IMG/VR virus record: IMGVR_UViG_3300010160_002017
Span: 1-27,368 of that record
Source of the DNA: a virus
DNA length: 27,368 bases
Direction: 5' to 3' (one strand)
The notes beneath the pieces were generated by a model. It made no database searches and was not told the DNA's origin. It saw only the letters and a list, made by a program, of their open reading frames with translations. A program made the position numbers and the translations under genes. This document shows positions 5,638 through 12,350 of this stretch, piece by piece. Within the stretch, counting starts at the first letter, position 1. Every line of letters begins with the position of its first letter.

Positions 5638-5813
5638 TAGTATTCTCCTTGTTTGTGTGTTACTTTGTGTTTATCATCAATGTACTTGTGAATTTTGCTA
5701 AACAGTTTTGCTTTTGATACCGCAAAAACTGCTATTGCAAATACAGCATTCCAAAAGAATTCTGCAATGATATGGTCAATTCCAAATACAACATCTAAAA
5801 GATTATGTTCCAT
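5637..5813 (-). CDS. 58-residue membrane protein upstream of groES
   Basis: A frame from ATG 5813 to TAA 5637. It has an acidic N-terminus, a hydrophobic segment around residues 17-33 (IAEFFWNAVFAIAVFAV) and a basic, polar tail. Both ends are joined to neighbours as TAATG (with the 5813 stop and the GroES start), a strong sign of a real gene. The groES ribosome site AAGGAG lies inside its last codons. Probably a single-pass inner-membrane protein; function unknown. Confidence 0.75.
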   Translation of the reverse strand: MEHNLLDVVFGIDHIIAEFFWNAVFAIAVFAVSKAKLFSKIHKYIDDKHKVTHKQGEY

Positions 5814-6061
5814 TATTTACCTTTTCTAATTAGTTCAATGGCTTTATTTATAGCACTATGATATTCTATATTATCCTGTGGAATTTTCTTAGATTGGTCC
5901 TGAAGCAATTTAATAAATACTTTACGAGCTTCTGTTACAGCCTTTTTGGAGCCAGACATAAAGCCTTCGTCGTATCCAATCTTTTGTCCATCGTGAAAAC
6001 CAAGGTCGTATTTACGTTTAAATGTGCGTTGTAGGCGTTCCGCCCAATCTGGTTTTGTCAT
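5813..6061 (-). CDS. Small basic protein with glycine-spaced helix, probably leaderless
   Basis: An 82-residue basic protein. KYDLGFHDGQKIGYDEGF (17-34) has glycines spaced like those in the proteins at 684-920 and 3705-3887. The start is fixed by TTGACA-17-TAAAAT ending six bases before ATG 6061, with no room for a ribosome site. It is the first gene of the unit that includes GroES and ends at tRNA-Arg. Function unknown. Confidence 0.7.
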   Translation of the reverse strand: MTKPDWAERLQRTFKRKYDLGFHDGQKIGYDEGFMSGSKKAVTEARKVFIKLLQDQSKKIPQDNIEYHSAINKAIELIRKGK

Positions 6062-6067
6062 ACCTCT

Positions 6068-6096
6068 ATTTTACAGCATAGACCTAGATGTGTCAA
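6068..6096 (-). promoter_or_regulatory. Promoter of the groES unit, leaderless
   Basis: On the minus strand TTGACA (6096-6091), 17 bases, TAAAAT (6073-6068), six bases, ATG 6061. The TTGACA overlaps the stop codon of the thioredoxin gene, and its context ACGCTTGACA (6100-6091) is identical to that of the 1472 promoter. Confidence 0.75.
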
Positions 6097-6356
6097 GCGT
6101 ACATGGATAGAATTTTTTCTTCGGTAGCAACGCCAATATGTGAATCAATCAACTCTTCATTCTGAATACTCCAAAGAGTAGGAACAGACATTACAGAACC
6201 AAAATAAGATGTGTACTTATCAAATAGTTCTGTGTCTTTCTCAATATTAATTTTGATATAGCTTCCTGTATTTTCAGAAACTACCTTGTCAATCACTGGC
6301 TGCATTCTTTTGCAGGGCTGACACCAGTCAGCAGTAAAGTGAATTAGTGTTTTCAT
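6093..6356 (-). CDS. Thioredoxin-like protein
   Basis: An 87-residue thioredoxin fold with the redox motif WCQPC (11-15) after FTAD and a cis-proline segment SVPTL near residue 59. It is slightly shorter than typical thioredoxins, as phage versions usually are. It should reduce disulfides in the cytoplasm using host thioredoxin reductase; usual phage clients are ribonucleotide reductase or polymerase, neither seen here. The start overlaps the DUF2061 gene stop (ATGA), and it ends the unit that contains the APS-kinase fusion and sulfotransferase. Thioredoxin also serves sulfate reduction, but no reductase is visible, so a link with sulfur chemistry is only positional. Confidence 0.88.
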   Translation of the reverse strand: MKTLIHFTADWCQPCKRMQPVIDKVVSENTGSYIKINIEKDTELFDKYTSYFGSVMSVPTLWSIQNEELIDSHIGVATEEKILSMYA

Positions 6357-6529
6357 TTAATAACTCTTTTCCAAATTTTTTCAAATACCCAATAGGTAAA
6401 TATTTTAAATAGAACTTCCAGCCCAACAATTTGTGCAGCAGTTTCAAATTTACCAGTAACAGTTAAAGCAATCATAAAGGTAATTAAGCTTTGCCAAATC
6501 CTATATGCAATAGATTTTACTAATGTCAT
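6353..6529 (-). CDS. DUF2061-like small membrane protein
   Basis: A 58-residue frame from ATG 6529 to TGA 6353: VKSIAYRIWQSLITFMIA, a TG pair, a second hydrophobic segment with a conserved-looking lysine, then YWVFEKIWKRV. This layout (basic start, two short membrane helices, aromatic/HER-W-like end) is that of DUF2061, small membrane proteins that in other bacteria occur near or fused with sulfate-activation enzymes. Here it overlaps the APS-kinase-like gene by ATGA and the thioredoxin gene likewise. Role unknown. Family call moderate to good. Confidence 0.7.
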   Translation of the reverse strand: MTLVKSIAYRIWQSLITFMIALTVTGKFETAAQIVGLEVLFKIFTYWVFEKIWKRVIK

Positions 6530-7272
6530 AGTCCTAGTTCTTTGCGTTTTTGTGTTGCTGATATTGCCTGAATCTCTGGAGATAATTCTATCTTCTCTAT
6601 ATTATACCCTACATCACGCCCATACACAATGTTTGTAATGTTTGGTAAGCGAAGTTTAAGTTCATTAGTTTCATTTGGAATAAAGTTGTTTACTTCATCA
6701 AATGTAAGTGGGTCCTTGTCGGAAGTGTTGTGGGTGCTTCTAATGCCCACCAGAACCTGCTCAGTGCGATTGTGTGCCTCTTCCTTAAGGGCAGCGTGAC
6801 CTTCATGCCATGGCTGGTAGCGACCAAGCATCAGGGTTGTAGGGGCAGACCAATCAAACAAATTAAACTTATTAATGATTTCATCAGCCATTTCTTTTTC
6901 AGGCTTCCATTCATAGAAGGTGTGGTCAGCATCAACTACAGGAATCCACATAGCATCAGTATCAGGAAAGCGACTAGAGACAATAGTATTCATAACAATC
7001 TTAATATCTGGTTTGCCAAATGCTTCACGAGTTGTTTTAGTTGGACAGATAAAGTCTACAATTACAGTGTATCTTTGTTTAGATAGTAATGATGCCATCT
7101 CTTTCAAACGCCTTGCATTTTCTGCACGGTCTTTTTCACTAAACTTTAAATCAGAATTTAGGGTAGCTCTTACTTCATCAGCATTTAAATGAATAGCGTT
7201 TAGTCGCTCTTTGAGTGTCAAAGCCAGGGTGGTCTTGCCAGACCCTGGAAGTCCAAGTATCTGTATAATCAT
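6526..7272 (-). CDS. APS kinase-like / nucleotidyltransferase fusion
   Basis: A 248-residue two-domain protein. Domain 1 (about 1-140) has a P-loop GLPGSGKTT (7-15) and then NADEVRATLNSDLKFSEKDR (30-49) followed by ENARR, a close match to the adenylylsulfate kinase signature; this family turns APS and ATP into PAPS. Domain 2 (about 145-248) has GRYQPWHEGH (150-159) and ISATQKR (237-243), the HxGH and ISxTxxR motifs of the adenylyl/cytidylyltransferase superfamily. The kinase-then-nucleotidyltransferase order recalls animal PAPS synthase, but domain 2 looks more like an NMN/sugar-type enzyme than classical ATP sulfurylase. It directly follows the sulfotransferase gene, so making PAPS for it is the simplest idea. 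Confidence 0.82.
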   Translation of the reverse strand: MIIQILGLPGSGKTTLALTLKERLNAIHLNADEVRATLNSDLKFSEKDRAENARRLKEMASLLSKQRYTVIVDFICPTKTTREAFGKPDIKIVMNTIVSSRFPDTDAMWIPVVDADHTFYEWKPEKEMADEIINKFNLFDWSAPTTLMLGRYQPWHEGHAALKEEAHNRTEQVLVGIRSTHNTSDKDPLTFDEVNNFIPNETNELKLRLPNITNIVYGRDVGYNIEKIELSPEIQAISATQKRKELGL

Positions 7273-8141
7273 TATTTAGTCTTTGCGTAGTTGTATAGCT
7301 CTAAGTCTAAAGAATTGTCAGAATAAATCTGTGCAATCTCTGCTTCTGTAAGCATTGCCCTGAAGTCAGCACTTGTGTACGTTTTACCATCACCGTCTGT
7401 AAATGAGCCATAGTTATAATATGGAAAGCCAGACTCTGCAGTTTTTTCAGCAACAATAGAATTAAACTCTTCTTGCCAATCAAATCCCCAATTAGTCTTA
7501 ATCCAATCAAAAATTTTAACCATAAATTCATCGTGCCTGTCTGTAATTCCAACAATCAAACATTTGTCTAAGTTTGATTTGGCTGCACTTATAGAGAACT
7601 CTTCATTAGTTAAAAACCAATCTTCAGTCCTTTTTGCAAGCGTGTGTTCGTATATAGTTTGTGGTGATGCAAAAATTTCTGGTGAAACTACTGGGCTATT
7701 TTCATGTGTGTAGTTATACCTGTAGTGCTGCTCTAAGTTTTCTTTATTTACAATTCCAGTTAGGAATTTTGTTTGAAGGTTATTGTGAACAAGGTAAGCT
7801 TCATCTTCAAACAAATATCGTCTAAGTTTTTGCTCCAAAGAAAGTCCAGCGTAACCGTCTTTGTAGTTAAAAGTACTGTTAATTAAAAACCAAGTAAAGT
7901 TACTAATTACTCTATCTAGTGGCTCACGAAGTAGTACAGCGGTATCAAAATTCTCTAAATCTAATGGGGTAACTCCAAAATGTGAATTAATAAACTTATA
8001 GTCATTAAAATTAGTAAATGGAATTCCAAAAGTAGAAAACACTGGCATATTTTCTTTTTTAAGTAATGGTCTTAGATTACGTAGGACTAGTCCACCAACT
8101 TTTGGTATATGTAAAAAGTATAAAGACTTAGTATTTATCAC
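7272..8141 (-). CDS. Sulfotransferase (Sulfotransfer_2-like)
   Basis: A 289-residue protein with both PAPS-binding signatures: FLHIPKVGG (9-17), the 5'-phosphosulfate loop, and LREPLDRVISNF (71-82), the 3'-phosphate site. The end (LDLELYNYA) is also typical of the heparan/chondroitin-type family. It should transfer sulfate from PAPS to a hydroxyl or amine on a sugar or, less likely, a protein. GTG 8141 overlaps the upstream stop as GTGA, so it is coupled to the probable virion protein before it, and its own end overlaps the APS-kinase fusion. No signal peptide is seen, so it probably acts on a cytoplasmic substrate such as virion protein glycans or lipid-linked precursors. Confidence 0.88.
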   Translation of the reverse strand: MINTKSLYFLHIPKVGGLVLRNLRPLLKKENMPVFSTFGIPFTNFNDYKFINSHFGVTPLDLENFDTAVLLREPLDRVISNFTWFLINSTFNYKDGYAGLSLEQKLRRYLFEDEAYLVHNNLQTKFLTGIVNKENLEQHYRYNYTHENSPVVSPEIFASPQTIYEHTLAKRTEDWFLTNEEFSISAAKSNLDKCLIVGITDRHDEFMVKIFDWIKTNWGFDWQEEFNSIVAEKTAESGFPYYNYGSFTDGDGKTYTSADFRAMLTEAEIAQIYSDNSLDLELYNYAKTK

Positions 8142-9511
8142 AGTATTGACTTCACCTCAGTTGAATTATAGTAGGATGTGACATCTGTATATGCGACAGA
8201 ATATGAACTAGTTGTAGTTCCAGTTCCGATTGTATTTGCCAAAGTAACAGTACTTACTGTTCCGCTTGTTCCATAACTGCCACCACTAGAAATAGATATG
8301 TCGCTACCACTTAGTATTTTTATATTGCCTGAACCTGCTGCAAAAGTTCCTACCTGACTGCCGTCTGGTTTTAATTTAGCAAAAATTAAACCTCGGTTAG
8401 AAACTAATGATGAATAATAATTACTTACTCCAAAAACTAAGTCACCATTATTATCCAAATCAATAGTTTGAACTGTAGTAGTAAAGGAAGTACTACCAGA
8501 GTTTATGGTTATGTCTCTTTGCCATACAATACTCCAAGTTCCAGTTATAGAAAATTTAACAATTTTTACAACGGTTGACCCATTCCCACCAAATGCTGCA
8601 TATAAATAAGTTTCTGAGGAGTCAACTACCATTGCTGAAGCAATTCCATCAGTAAATCCAGATATTGTATATCCTGAGTCTTGACCAGCACTGGTTATTT
8701 TTCTTAGCATATGGATATTTGCATCTCCACTGCCAGAACCATTTGTAGCAGTCCAGTTTACGTAGTAATTGCCAGAATTTGCAGGAGCAACATATAAACT
8801 AATATTATATATTCCATATATGTTACCAATTAAATATCTTTGAGCAGTAGTTGAGCCAATGTTATATTTGTAGACATTTGCAAAAGTTTTGCTAGTTCCA
8901 TATCCACCATCGCCAGTGCCAGATGCAAAAATTGTATTAGAATTATTCATAATTATGTTTGGATAATAGCCCTCAAATTCTTGACTACCAGTAAGATTTT
9001 TTAAAGAAGATTTTGCTAAACCTGCACCAGTAGCGTAATCATAGGCTTCTGGAAGGTTAACTGCAACATACCCTTTACCAATAGCATACCCATAATCTTG
9101 TAGTCTAACAAGTTTTAAGTCGGATGTTATTAGCATACGTCCAGAAGCGTCAAATAAACTTCTTTTTTCTAAAACATTTCCATTAAAGTCAATTTTTATA
9201 ATATCACCTGGTGATACCGAGTTGCCAATAAACCAAATTCCATCAGAAACAACTAGAGGGGAATTCCAAGAATTTCGAGGATTATATTGGGGTTCTCTTT
9301 TTACCCAAATTACTTCTCCAGTAGTTCCATCACGTTTAATAATTTCCCCAGTACTATAAAAAGAATAATAATTATTTTGAGAATCAAAAACTGTTTTTAT
9401 ATACGTTTGCACAGGAGTATTGTTGGAAGAGTCACCTTTTGATACAACAAAATAAACTTTTGCTATTGCAGATTTAAGAGATGCTAGTAGTCCACTAAGT
9501 ATTCCAGACAT
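8138..9511 (-). CDS. Beta-propeller-like probable virion or tail protein
   Basis: A 457-residue protein rich in Gly, Ser, Thr, Asn and aromatic residues. Repeats of about 50-60 residues with strands such as GEIIKRDGTTGEVIWVK, IIKIDFNGNVLEKRS and IDLDNNGDLVFGVS look like PQQ/quinoprotein-type propeller blades. A short N-terminal segment (MSGILSGLLASLKSAIAK) could anchor it. I chose ATG 9511, joined to the upstream stop as TAATG, over an in-frame start at 9541. It follows two other probable structural genes and precedes the sulfotransferase. A tail-tip, fibre or adhesin role is inferred; the acceptor of the sulfate could be this protein or a glycan on it. Confidence 0.6.
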   Translation of the reverse strand: MSGILSGLLASLKSAIAKVYFVVSKGDSSNNTPVQTYIKTVFDSQNNYYSFYSTGEIIKRDGTTGEVIWVKREPQYNPRNSWNSPLVVSDGIWFIGNSVSPGDIIKIDFNGNVLEKRSLFDASGRMLITSDLKLVRLQDYGYAIGKGYVAVNLPEAYDYATGAGLAKSSLKNLTGSQEFEGYYPNIIMNNSNTIFASGTGDGGYGTSKTFANVYKYNIGSTTAQRYLIGNIYGIYNISLYVAPANSGNYYVNWTATNGSGSGDANIHMLRKITSAGQDSGYTISGFTDGIASAMVVDSSETYLYAAFGGNGSTVVKIVKFSITGTWSIVWQRDITINSGSTSFTTTVQTIDLDNNGDLVFGVSNYYSSLVSNRGLIFAKLKPDGSQVGTFAAGSGNIKILSGSDISISSGGSYGTSGTVSTVTLANTIGTGTTTSSYSVAYTDVTSYYNSTEVKSIL

Positions 9512-9912
9512 TATGACAGTCCGTTTCCACTGGCAATCCAAGAAGTAGCAGTAATCTTTATAAGTGTTGCAACACCATGAGCAGCAAGAGTTCTTGTTCC
9601 AGTTGTTCCAGCATTTGCCAAAAGCAGAGTATCAGTTGTTATTGCAATAGAAGTAGAAACTGCAGCAGCATTAACAATAGTAATGGCTGTTCCAATTTCA
9701 AACGCTACCGAAGAGTTTGCTGGAATAGTTATTGTTTGTCCAGTAACAGTTACATAAATGTGTTTACCAGCATCAGATGCTGCTAGTGTGTATGATGCTG
9801 ATTTAGAGTTTTGTGGCATACCAATGTAGCCAGTGCTAGATGCAGCAGCGGTAGCTGCAGGAGCAGACGGAGAGCCACCAGATGATGGGGCTGGATAAAA
9901 TGTAGTACCCAT
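9511..9912 (-). CDS. Phage structural (fibre/appendage-like) protein
   Basis: A 133-residue protein with a low-complexity Ser/Pro/Ala N-terminus, then a beta-rich domain containing YTLAASDAGKHIYVTVTGQ and ITIPANSSVAFEIGTAITIVN, ending in ITATSWIASGNG. This domain is common in tail and capsid-decoration proteins of phages from aquatic samples. ATG 9912 follows AAGGAAG; an in-frame start at 9978 would overlap the upstream gene more and lacks this site. It is coupled to the propeller gene (TAATG). Expected to be in the virion; exact place unknown. Confidence 0.7.
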   Translation of the reverse strand: MGTTFYPAPSSGGSPSAPAATAAASSTGYIGMPQNSKSASYTLAASDAGKHIYVTVTGQTITIPANSSVAFEIGTAITIVNAAAVSTSIAITTDTLLLANAGTTGTRTLAAHGVATLIKITATSWIASGNGLS

Positions 9913-9914
9913 AG

Positions 9915-10193
9915 TTATCTTCCTTCCAAACCAATTTGCAAGACTGATACGTTTACTGTTGTTGAGCCAATAGCCCAAAGTGGATAAGAACTTGGTAGGT
10001 CAATAGCAATAGCAGCACCTGCTGCTAACTTGAACCCATAACTAGATGAAGTGACATCTGCATCACCACCAATATAAACGGTATCTGAGGCAGTTGAGTT
10101 TTGGATAGTTAGAGTCATTCCTCCATGTCCGCCTACTGGGGTAAGCCTGGTGGCTGTGCTTGAGTTTAAGGAAACAATTCTGTGTTGAGTCAT
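9915..10193 (-). CDS. Small phage virion protein, leaderless
   Basis: A 92-residue protein with beta-rich features: MTLTIQNSTASDTVYIGGDADV, then YGFKLAAGAAIAIDL and YPLWAIG. This pattern (decorated strand, GGD, PLWAI) is frequent in small phage head or tail decoration proteins. TGCTATAAT ends six bases before ATG 10193, so this gene has its own leaderless promoter and begins the fibre/propeller/sulfotransferase unit. Structural role inferred. Confidence 0.7.
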   Translation of the reverse strand: MTQHRIVSLNSSTATRLTPVGGHGGMTLTIQNSTASDTVYIGGDADVTSSSYGFKLAAGAAIAIDLPSSYPLWAIGSTTVNVSVLQIGLEGR

Positions 10194-10199
10194 ACAAAT

Positions 10200-10208
10200 A
10201 TTATAGCA
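10200..10208 (-). promoter_or_regulatory. Extended -10 promoter, leaderless, for the virion/sulfation unit
   Basis: On the minus strand TGCTATAAT (10208-10200) ends six bases before ATG 10193. It lies in the short gap after the stop at 10213, so the unit from 10193 to 6093 can be made independently of the Dps-like operon. Confidence 0.75.
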
Positions 10209-10212
10209 TATG

Positions 10213-11301
10213 TTATTTGTTTTTTAGTGTGCTTACTTTATGTCCAACCAAGGTATCTGTTGGCTTACCATCACGGTATAGTCTAATTACTGCAGCAGGG
10301 TCTTCTGGTGTTCCAGTTATTACAAAGTCTGAGTTAGGAACATTGTATTTACCATTTCTAATAATTCTAACAATCTTTCCTGTTGCTGTACCGCCAGAAG
10401 AATTCCAGGAAACCATACTGCCAACACTGCCAGCCTTAGACACGGATAATTCATCTCTAGAATAGTCTTTACCAAAATCAGCAAACAATGCTTTGTCCAT
10501 TTCTCTTTGAGCTATGCCACGAGACCAAGAAAAACCAGCGTCTCCACCCCAAGCGTCCCACATAATGCGACCATTGCTAGGGTTAGCAGTGTTGTTAAAG
10601 TCCTTGCCCTTTTTGTCTACCTCGTGGCGTGAGAAGAATGAGTACATACGCTTAACTACACTAAGAGACATTGAGCGACCTGCTACGATATCTCTGGCTC
10701 TACCCCAGCCAACAGGAGTTCCTGCTCCAGTAGCCTTGCCTTCTTCTTTCCAACGGATAGCACGAGCAGCAGCAGCCTTCATGCCAGAGGTTGGTGAGTA
10801 AGACTCTGCCTTATGCATATCTTCATCCATATACATTTCCATATCATAGTCCATGTTATTTTCCATGTCATCTTCCATGTGATGTCCCTCTAAAGCGTCT
10901 AGCCTTGTTGCATCTGCATACATCATTCCAATGCTGTATGCTGTTGGTTCCCACACACCATCTTCTTCTTCTTCATAAATTCTAACAGACATTGCTGGAT
11001 TGTCTGGTGGCATAGACTCTAAAGCATATTGACTACCAGGGGTACCAAGAGTGCCACCTTCAATCATAATGTGTTCAACACGACCATGAACTTCACCGTC
11101 CATAGTATTACCCATTACGTAGTCACCTTCCATAATGTCTGTGGCTGCTTTGCCAATGTTTCCTTCGCTACGATTAATAGCGTAAATCTGTCCAGCAGCT
11201 TCTGCTCTGGTTTTGTGGCAACCCATGACGGTTCCATCATCTTTAACTGCAGGGTATCCGCTACATCCGTAACTTCCCTTTGCTCCAACTTTATAGGGCA
11301 T
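10213..11301 (-). CDS. Multidomain phage protein with DUF2945-like Tudor ends and Met/Asp-rich linker
   Basis: A 362-residue protein. The N-terminus (MPYKVGAKGSYGCSGYPAVK, then GCHKTRAEA) is a small Cys-containing module seen at the start of phage head-linked proteins. Residues 57-130 (GDYVMGNTMDGEVHGRVEHI) and 294-358 (VSWNSSGGTATGKIVRII ... TDTLVGHKVSTL) resemble DUF2945 small-barrel domains. Residues 170-262 (GWGRARDIVAGR, RMYSFFSRHEVDKKGK, WGGDAGFSW) match a helical module common next to phage head proteases. Between lies a Met/Asp/Glu/His-rich segment (140-163). ATG 11301 is joined to the Dps-like stop (TAATG); an upstream start at 11382 is unlikely. Probably head-associated; function not known. 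Confidence 0.65.
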   Translation of the reverse strand: MPYKVGAKGSYGCSGYPAVKDDGTVMGCHKTRAEAAGQIYAINRSEGNIGKAATDIMEGDYVMGNTMDGEVHGRVEHIMIEGGTLGTPGSQYALESMPPDNPAMSVRIYEEEEDGVWEPTAYSIGMMYADATRLDALEGHHMEDDMENNMDYDMEMYMDEDMHKAESYSPTSGMKAAAARAIRWKEEGKATGAGTPVGWGRARDIVAGRSMSLSVVKRMYSFFSRHEVDKKGKDFNNTANPSNGRIMWDAWGGDAGFSWSRGIAQREMDKALFADFGKDYSRDELSVSKAGSVGSMVSWNSSGGTATGKIVRIIRNGKYNVPNSDFVITGTPEDPAAVIRLYRDGKPTDTLVGHKVSTLKNK

Positions 11302-11792
11302 TAGTCTTTCATCTCCATTTGCTGTGCTGGTGCTTCTGCCATAGGTTCTGGTTTTACTACAGTGCGTAGTTGCCAAGTCCATTTCTGGTGAGCAGTCTGA
11401 CGGTCTGCAAAAAAGTTAGCAAGACCATTTTGCTTTGCAGCAGTAGCCATGTCAAATGCCTGAATAAGTTTTGGAGTAACCAATTCAATTGATGCCAGAA
11501 GGTCTGCAGACATTGCTTCGTGGTCAGTAGTTACTGGATTTTCTGGAACAGTTGACAAAGATGCTAAACGAGATAGTGAGAATGGAGCATACTGTCCATT
11601 GTCAACCAAGCGAATCCACTCTCCAAATGGGTCGATTGCACCTTCAAAATCTTCATAAATTTTTTGGAAGAACTTGTGGTATTGTGGGAAGTCGTCTGTC
11701 TCTACGTTCCAGTGATATCCATGTGCCTTAAACTTTAGGGCAATAGTGTCTGCAAGCAACACCTTTAGCATATTAATAAGCTCTTCATTCAT
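11301..11792 (-). CDS. Dps/ferritin-like protein
   Basis: A 163-residue four-helix protein. HGYHWNV (24-30), then H39, D54 and E58 (HKFF ... IDPFGEWI), follow the Dps ferroxidase pattern; the position equal to Asp67 of E. coli Dps appears to be Gln, so iron chemistry may be weakened. Dps proteins oxidise iron with peroxide and bind DNA; phage members may protect DNA or serve in the head. The C-terminal tail (PEPMAEAPAQQMEMKD) is Pro/Ala/Met-rich rather than basic. ATG 11792 lies six bases after TATAAT, so the message is probably leaderless. It is coupled by TAATG to the Met/Asp-rich protein. Confidence 0.8.
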   Translation of the reverse strand: MNEELINMLKVLLADTIALKFKAHGYHWNVETDDFPQYHKFFQKIYEDFEGAIDPFGEWIRLVDNGQYAPFSLSRLASLSTVPENPVTTDHEAMSADLLASIELVTPKLIQAFDMATAAKQNGLANFFADRQTAHQKWTWQLRTVVKPEPMAEAPAQQMEMKD

Positions 11793-11798
11793 ACATAC

Positions 11799-11807
11799 AT
11801 TATAGCA
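11799..11807 (-). promoter_or_regulatory. Extended -10 promoter, leaderless, for the Dps-like gene
   Basis: On the minus strand TGCTATAAT (11807-11799) ends six bases before ATG 11792. It lies immediately after the T-run of the sHSP terminator, so termination and new initiation are packed into about 40 bases. Confidence 0.75.
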
Positions 11808-11839
11808 TAAAAATTGGGACAGTTTTAACTCATGCCCCA
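11808..11839 (-). terminator. Rho-independent terminator after the sHSP gene
   Basis: On the minus strand TGGGGCA (11839-11833), an 11-base loop, TGTCCCA (11821-11815; one G-T pair), then ATTTTTA. It lies 23 bases after the sHSP stop codon. Confidence 0.75.
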
Positions 11840-11861
11840 GGAGTATATGACTATTAAATTA

Positions 11862-12248
11862 TTAAATGATTGTAATTTGTTTTGGTTTCTTTTCTTCTGG
11901 AATGTTTCGAATTAGGTCAATGTAAAGAATCCCATCTTCAAATCCAGCAGCCTCTACCTCAAAGTACTCTGGTAGAGTAAAGGCACGAGTAAACTTACGA
12001 GCAGCAATACCCTTGTGTAGGTATGACTTATCATCAGCAACTTTGTCTGCCTTAATTGTTAGAATGTTTTTTTCAGTAGTGATACTAATGTCACTCTTCT
12101 TGAAACCAGCTACCGCAAATTCCATAACAATCTTGTCTTCGTTAATCTTAACAACGTTGTATGGTGGGAATGCGGTTTGGGTTGGTACTGTTTGGAAAAA
12201 CTTGTCAATATCTAGACCAAGTGCTCCGAATGGGTTAGTAATAACCAT
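11862..12248 (-). CDS. Small heat-shock protein (Hsp20/alpha-crystallin)
   Basis: A 128-residue protein with a short N-terminal arm, then an alpha-crystallin domain from about residue 29: YNVVKINEDKIVMEFAVAGF, KKSDISITTEKNILTIKA, and the closing ARKFTRAFTLPEYFEVEAAG with DGILYIDL; the tail carries PKQITII, an I-x-I-like motif. These ATP-independent chaperones hold unfolding proteins; cyanophages and other aquatic phages often carry one. I chose ATG 12248, about eight bases after AGGAG, over an ATG at 12257 that sits on that site. It has its own promoter (12304-12312), a roughly 50-base leader with a hairpin, and a terminator. Confidence 0.92.
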   Translation of the reverse strand: MVITNPFGALGLDIDKFFQTVPTQTAFPPYNVVKINEDKIVMEFAVAGFKKSDISITTEKNILTIKADKVADDKSYLHKGIAARKFTRAFTLPEYFEVEAAGFEDGILYIDLIRNIPEEKKPKQITII

Positions 12249-12277
12249 ATATATCATCTCCTATTAAGCGAGTTGTA

Positions 12278-12296
12278 TACCTCCAAATGGCAGGTA
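12278..12296 (-). repeat. Hairpin in the sHSP leader
   Basis: In the minus-strand mRNA TACCT-g-CC (12296-12289), loop ATTT, GGAGGTA (12284-12278) form a 7-bp stem with one bulged G. It also contains a second SD-like GGAGG without a usable start after it. It could be a regulatory hairpin; an RNA thermometer is only a guess from the gene type. Confidence 0.45.
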
Positions 12297-12303
12297 CTTA
12301 AAT

Positions 12304-12312
12304 AGTATAGCA
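12304..12312 (-). promoter_or_regulatory. Extended -10 promoter of the sHSP gene
   Basis: TGCTATACT on the minus strand (12312-12304), with a predicted start near 12297. It directly abuts the plus-strand extended -10 at 12313. Confidence 0.6.
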
Positions 12313-12321
12313 TGATATAAT
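12313..12321 (+). promoter_or_regulatory. Extended -10 promoter of the glycosylation operon
   Basis: TGATATAAT (12313-12321), with a predicted start near 12328, giving a 23-base leader carrying AAGGA (12338-12342), eight bases before the TTG start at 12351. Unlike many promoters here it is leadered. Confidence 0.7.
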
Positions 12322-12350
12322 TATTTTAGCTAGTAGTAAGGAAAAAATAA

